DNA of 8,046 nucleotides, taken from positions 1-8,046 of the forward strand of contig JADFLK010000088.1 of NCBI GenBank assembly GCA_022564455.1. The letters are read 5' to 3'. Both the position numbers and the translations under genes were made by a program. The notes beneath the pieces were generated by a model. That model was not told where the DNA came from, searched no databases, and worked only from the letters and a program-made list of their open reading frames with translations. This DNA is from Bacteroidota bacterium. GTDB lineage: Bacteria > Bacteroidota > Rhodothermia > Rhodothermales > Rubricoccaceae. Shown piece by piece: positions 6,387 to 8,046 of this stretch; the first letter of the stretch is position 1, and each line of letters opens with the position of its first letter.

Positions 6387-7283
6387 CTAGTTCCGGGGAA
6401 TCCACGTGGTGCGCGCCCAGGCCAGGTCTTTGCCGTCGGCCTCACGCGCCAGACGGTGTGTTCGTGTGCCGAAAGCGCCGGATCCTACCGTCGAGACGAT
6501 TATGTCGCCGAATTTGCTTTCGGCCTTGAAGGCCAGATCGACCTCGGCCAGCGTGTGGGCATCTCGATAGGCAGAGGGTATGGCTTCCAGCGCCCAGTCG
6601 AGGTAGCAAACATTATTAACGTGCCGATTCACATCCAGGTCGCTGTGGCGAACCGTGAACAAGACCTCACGCTCGGGCGCCTCGGGCGGTTCGGGCGCGA
6701 GCCGTTCGTCGAGGGAGGGAGCGGCCCGGTCAGGAACGGGAAGGCCGGCCAGGGCGGCAGGAGGCCTCATCGGGCGGCGGCGCACCAGATCGATTCTCAC
6801 CCAATAGCTCGTGCCTTCTGCGAGCAATTCACCGTCGGCATCGAGAATTCGAAAGGCGCGCTCTGCCCTCGCGCCCCGAAGTCCGTGGACCCACGTTTCG
6901 ACCGCAAGCTGCGAACGCCATGCAGGAAAACGGTGAATCCTCAGCCGGAAGCGCAGCATTACCCAGACCCAGCCAGACTCCCGGCCGCCATCAAGCCCGG
7001 ACAGGCGCGCGTGGTTCCCGGCGGCCTCCTGGAAGTAGTCGACCAGCGTTTGCGCAGTAGCGCGATAATCCGGCCCGACTTCGTACGAGCGAACCCGAAA
7101 CGGCTCGGTCCATACGGCCGGCGAATCGGCCGCCACATCCGCCGCCGAACGAGGCAGCGGCGCGCCGTCGGCAACGTGCGATGAGGGTGATATCCCAGGC
7201 CTGAACGAGGGGCGACTCTGGGGTGCTACGATGTTCATTGTGCGAGTAAAATGGGACAGGCCGACAGTGCGCTCGCATTTCAT
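6387..7283 (-). CDS. Acyl-ACP thioesterase, FatA/FatB-like double hotdog
   Basis: This 298-residue protein has two hotdog domains (about 59-174 and 207-298). The first begins WTEPFRVRSYEVGPDY and includes DYFQEAAGNHA and a SGWVWVMLRFRLRIHRFP strand. The second carries SDLDVNRHVNNVCYLDW (214-230), the signature of plant-type acyl-ACP thioesterases, with D217, N219 and H221. E255 in AFKAES matches the conserved glutamate; the Cys that follows it in plant enzymes is Ser256, which fits the assignment of catalysis to Asp/Asn/His/Glu. The enzyme would hydrolyse acyl-ACP to free fatty acid in the cytosol. The start at 7283 is preferred because GAGGTG sits 7 nt upstream. ATG 7238 (283 aa) is possible, and the open frame to 7556 is unlikely because a hairpin-T7 terminator lies inside it. 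The first ~55 residues are not conserved. Chain-length specificity cannot be read. Confidence 0.82.
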   Translation of the reverse strand: MKCERTVGLSHFTRTMNIVAPQSRPSFRPGISPSSHVADGAPLPRSAADVAADSPAVWTEPFRVRSYEVGPDYRATAQTLVDYFQEAAGNHARLSGLDGGRESGWVWVMLRFRLRIHRFPAWRSQLAVETWVHGLRGARAERAFRILDADGELLAEGTSYWVRIDLVRRRPMRPPAALAGLPVPDRAAPSLDERLAPEPPEAPEREVLFTVRHSDLDVNRHVNNVCYLDWALEAIPSAYRDAHTLAEVDLAFKAESKFGDIIVSTVGSGAFGTRTHRLAREADGKDLAWARTTWIPRN

Positions 7284-7290
7284 GAGGCTA

Positions 7291-7296
7291 CACCTC
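7291..7296 (-). promoter_or_regulatory. Ribosome binding site selecting the thioesterase start
   Basis: The minus strand reads GAGGTG, 7 nt, then ATG at 7283. Neither the downstream ATG at 7238 nor the longer frame beginning at 7556 has a comparable site, so this decides between the candidate starts. Confidence 0.55.
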
Positions 7297-7326
7297 ACGG
7301 CTGTTCGCTTATCCGAGTGGGGGACT

Positions 7327-7356
7327 AAAAAAACCACGCCCCGCACCGCTGCGGGG
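7327..7356 (-). terminator. Rho-independent terminator-like hairpin upstream of the thioesterase
   Basis: On the minus strand a perfect 7-bp stem, CCCCGCA (7356-7350), loop GCGG, TGCGGGG (7345-7339), is followed by a 5-nt spacer and seven Ts (7333-7327). It would end transcripts coming leftward from beyond 7356. Its T-tract stops only 43 nt before the thioesterase ATG, so it either insulates that gene from upstream transcription or acts as a leader attenuator. The spacer between stem and T-tract makes it less than ideal. Confidence 0.55.
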
Positions 7357-7655
7357 TCTTCACGCCTCAATATCGGCCGGTACCGGGCCCAGGCATAACG
7401 AAGGATTCGTGGATTGTGAACGAGCCCCAACATCGTTCTTCCATGTTTCATCCGTATGACTTGCAATGGCCTCTTTCGTCTCTCGGCGCACTGATATTCT
7501 GGTACGGGAACACATGAGCATTGCCCCTTCGCGTAATCATGTGCGGACGCCCACAAGGGACGTCCCTATATCTCACGAAATCACGTAACCACGTATTCAA
7601 TTCGCCCGGTGAATAGCAGCAGGCGGAGGCCAAAAGATCGCGCATTGCTGGGCTT
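7357..7655. other. About 300 bp with no recognisable gene
   Basis: A leftward open frame crosses this stretch and continues into the neighbouring inverted-repeat element, but its product resembles no family and shows no start signal. A fragment reading PHMITRRGNAHVF loosely recalls the N-terminal RGN motif of REP-associated tyrosine transposases, but nothing else of that family follows. It is best treated as non-coding or as decayed mobile DNA between the terminator and the inverted-repeat element. Confidence 0.4.
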
Positions 7656-7686
7656 CCAGGAGGCTGTTGAAAAACTCCACCTACCT

Positions 7687-7704
7687 TCCCGCCATACGGC
7701 GGGA
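7687..7704. repeat. Hairpin shared with the element inside the oxidoreductase gene
   Basis: TCCCGCC, loop ATAC, GGCGGGA forms a perfect 7-bp stem. The same 18 bases occur at 1132-1149 with a single difference in the loop (ATTC there). This copy sits inside the 17-bp inverted-repeat element. Confidence 0.65.
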
Positions 7705-7722
7705 TTGCCCGATCTCCGCGTT

Positions 7723-7763
7723 GCGAAATACTCAACGAATCACCGATTCGCCTGCGATTTCGC
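7723..7763. repeat. Nested inverted repeats in the core of the MITE-like element
   Basis: GCGAAAT (7723-7729) pairs with ATTTCGC (7757-7763). Inside it CGAATC (7736-7741) pairs with GATTCG (7745-7750) across a 3-nt loop. With the terminal repeats and the 7687 hairpin, this lets the whole element fold extensively as single-stranded DNA or RNA. Confidence 0.55.
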
Positions 7764-7915
7764 GCCTTGATCTCGGCCAAGATTCGCGCGCCTCGCTTAC
7801 GGCGTAGTATTTCAACAGCCTCCTGGTATGGCCATGATCAAAAAAACCTCTGGCCGCCGTATTATTGTGGCGAAGGTCGACTCCACGACCTCTGTTTCAC
7901 CAACCCCAGCCTACC

Positions 7916-8046
7916 ATGAACGCACGATCAACCCTCCGAGGGCTGCGTAACGCGCTTTCCCTCGCCGTCGCTGTGCTGCTCGTCGGCATCAATCTCCCGG
8001 CCACAGTCTTTGCGCAACCAGACGACGTGCCCCGTTTCATCGGGGA
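7916..8046 (+). CDS. Exported protein of unknown function, N-terminal part only
   Basis: The 43 complete codons before the window edge begin MNARSTLRGLRNALS, with several Arg, then a hydrophobic core LAVAVLLVGINLP, then ATVFAQ. This is a standard Sec signal peptide with probable cleavage after VFA, leaving a mature N terminus QPDDVPRFIG. It lacks a lipobox cysteine, so it is not a lipoprotein. No good Shine-Dalgarno precedes the ATG. A TATTAT hexamer at 7860-7865 could be a -10, but no matching -35 is evident. A 6-bp hairpin (AGGTCG 7874-7879 with CGACCT 7886-7891) lies in the leader. The mature part is too short to assign a family. Confidence 0.65.
   Translation, partial: MNARSTLRGLRNALSLAVAVLLVGINLPATVFAQPDDVPRFIG

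Larger units (their letters stand above)
7656..7826. mobile_element. 171-bp MITE-like element with perfect 17-bp terminal inverted repeats
   Basis: CCAGGAGGCTGTTGAAA (7656-7672) and TTTCAACAGCCTCCTGG (7810-7826) are exact inverse complements. The 137 bp between them are too short for a transposase and contain further palindromes, which is the build of a non-autonomous miniature element. Ends of the type GGCTGTTGAAAAA are, from memory, common termini of insertion sequences, so mobilisation by a relative elsewhere in the genome is likely. No flanking target-site duplication is visible (left flank ends GGGCTT, right flank begins TATGGC). It lies just upstream of the exported-protein gene and might affect its expression. 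Confidence 0.7.

Noticed and set aside
6318..7184. A 288-codon plus-strand open frame opposite the thioesterase.
   Set aside because: It is antisense to a gene with clear catalytic motifs, begins inside the BI-1 gene and has no recognisable domain.
7448..7780. A 110-codon minus-strand open frame with an RGN motif faintly like a REP-associated tyrosine transposase.
   Set aside because: Only a few residues match, the HUH-type histidine motif is missing, and the frame spans the inverted-repeat element. The resemblance is probably chance.

Overview
The window is bacterial DNA of fairly high GC, gene-dense at the centre and eroded at both ends. The proteins suggest a soil or aquatic lineage such as Acidobacteriota, Gemmatimonadota, Rhodothermota or a related phylum. 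No rRNA, tRNA or lineage-specific marker is present, so the taxonomy is a guess.

Layout, left to right. Bases 1-265 hold no intact gene, only a short minus-strand remnant resembling the last ~26 codons of a cysteine synthase. Two tandem, translationally coupled minus-strand genes follow (266-3492), both encoding CrtI/PYROXD2-like FAD-dependent oxidoreductases (COG1233 type). A 110-bp divergent control region (3493-3602) carries a good sigma70-like promoter and a 19-bp near-palindrome over its -10 box. On the plus strand come a GcvT-type folate-dependent aminomethyltransferase homologue (3603-4796) and, overlapping it by 4 bp, an IclR-family regulator (4793-5593). Next are a Bax inhibitor-1 family membrane protein (5651-6349) and, convergent to it, a plant FatA/FatB-like acyl-ACP thioesterase (6387-7283, minus). 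Upstream of the thioesterase lie a terminator-like hairpin, about 300 bp with no visible gene, a 171-bp element with perfect 17-bp terminal inverted repeats (7656-7826), and the first 43 codons of an exported protein that runs off the right edge.

The four genes from 266 to 5593 look like one regulated catabolic module. Two flavoproteins would oxidise a substrate, a GcvT-like protein would pass a one-carbon unit to tetrahydrofolate, and the IclR protein would control both transcripts from the shared intergenic region. The substrate cannot be read from the sequence; an N- or S-methylated compound is the most natural hypothesis.

The most unusual local feature is a double-hairpin palindromic sequence lying in frame inside the downstream flavoprotein gene (about 1131-1171). 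It adds about 13-15 residues that the neighbouring paralogue lacks. One of its hairpins recurs, with a single central mismatch, inside the terminal-inverted-repeat element at the right end.
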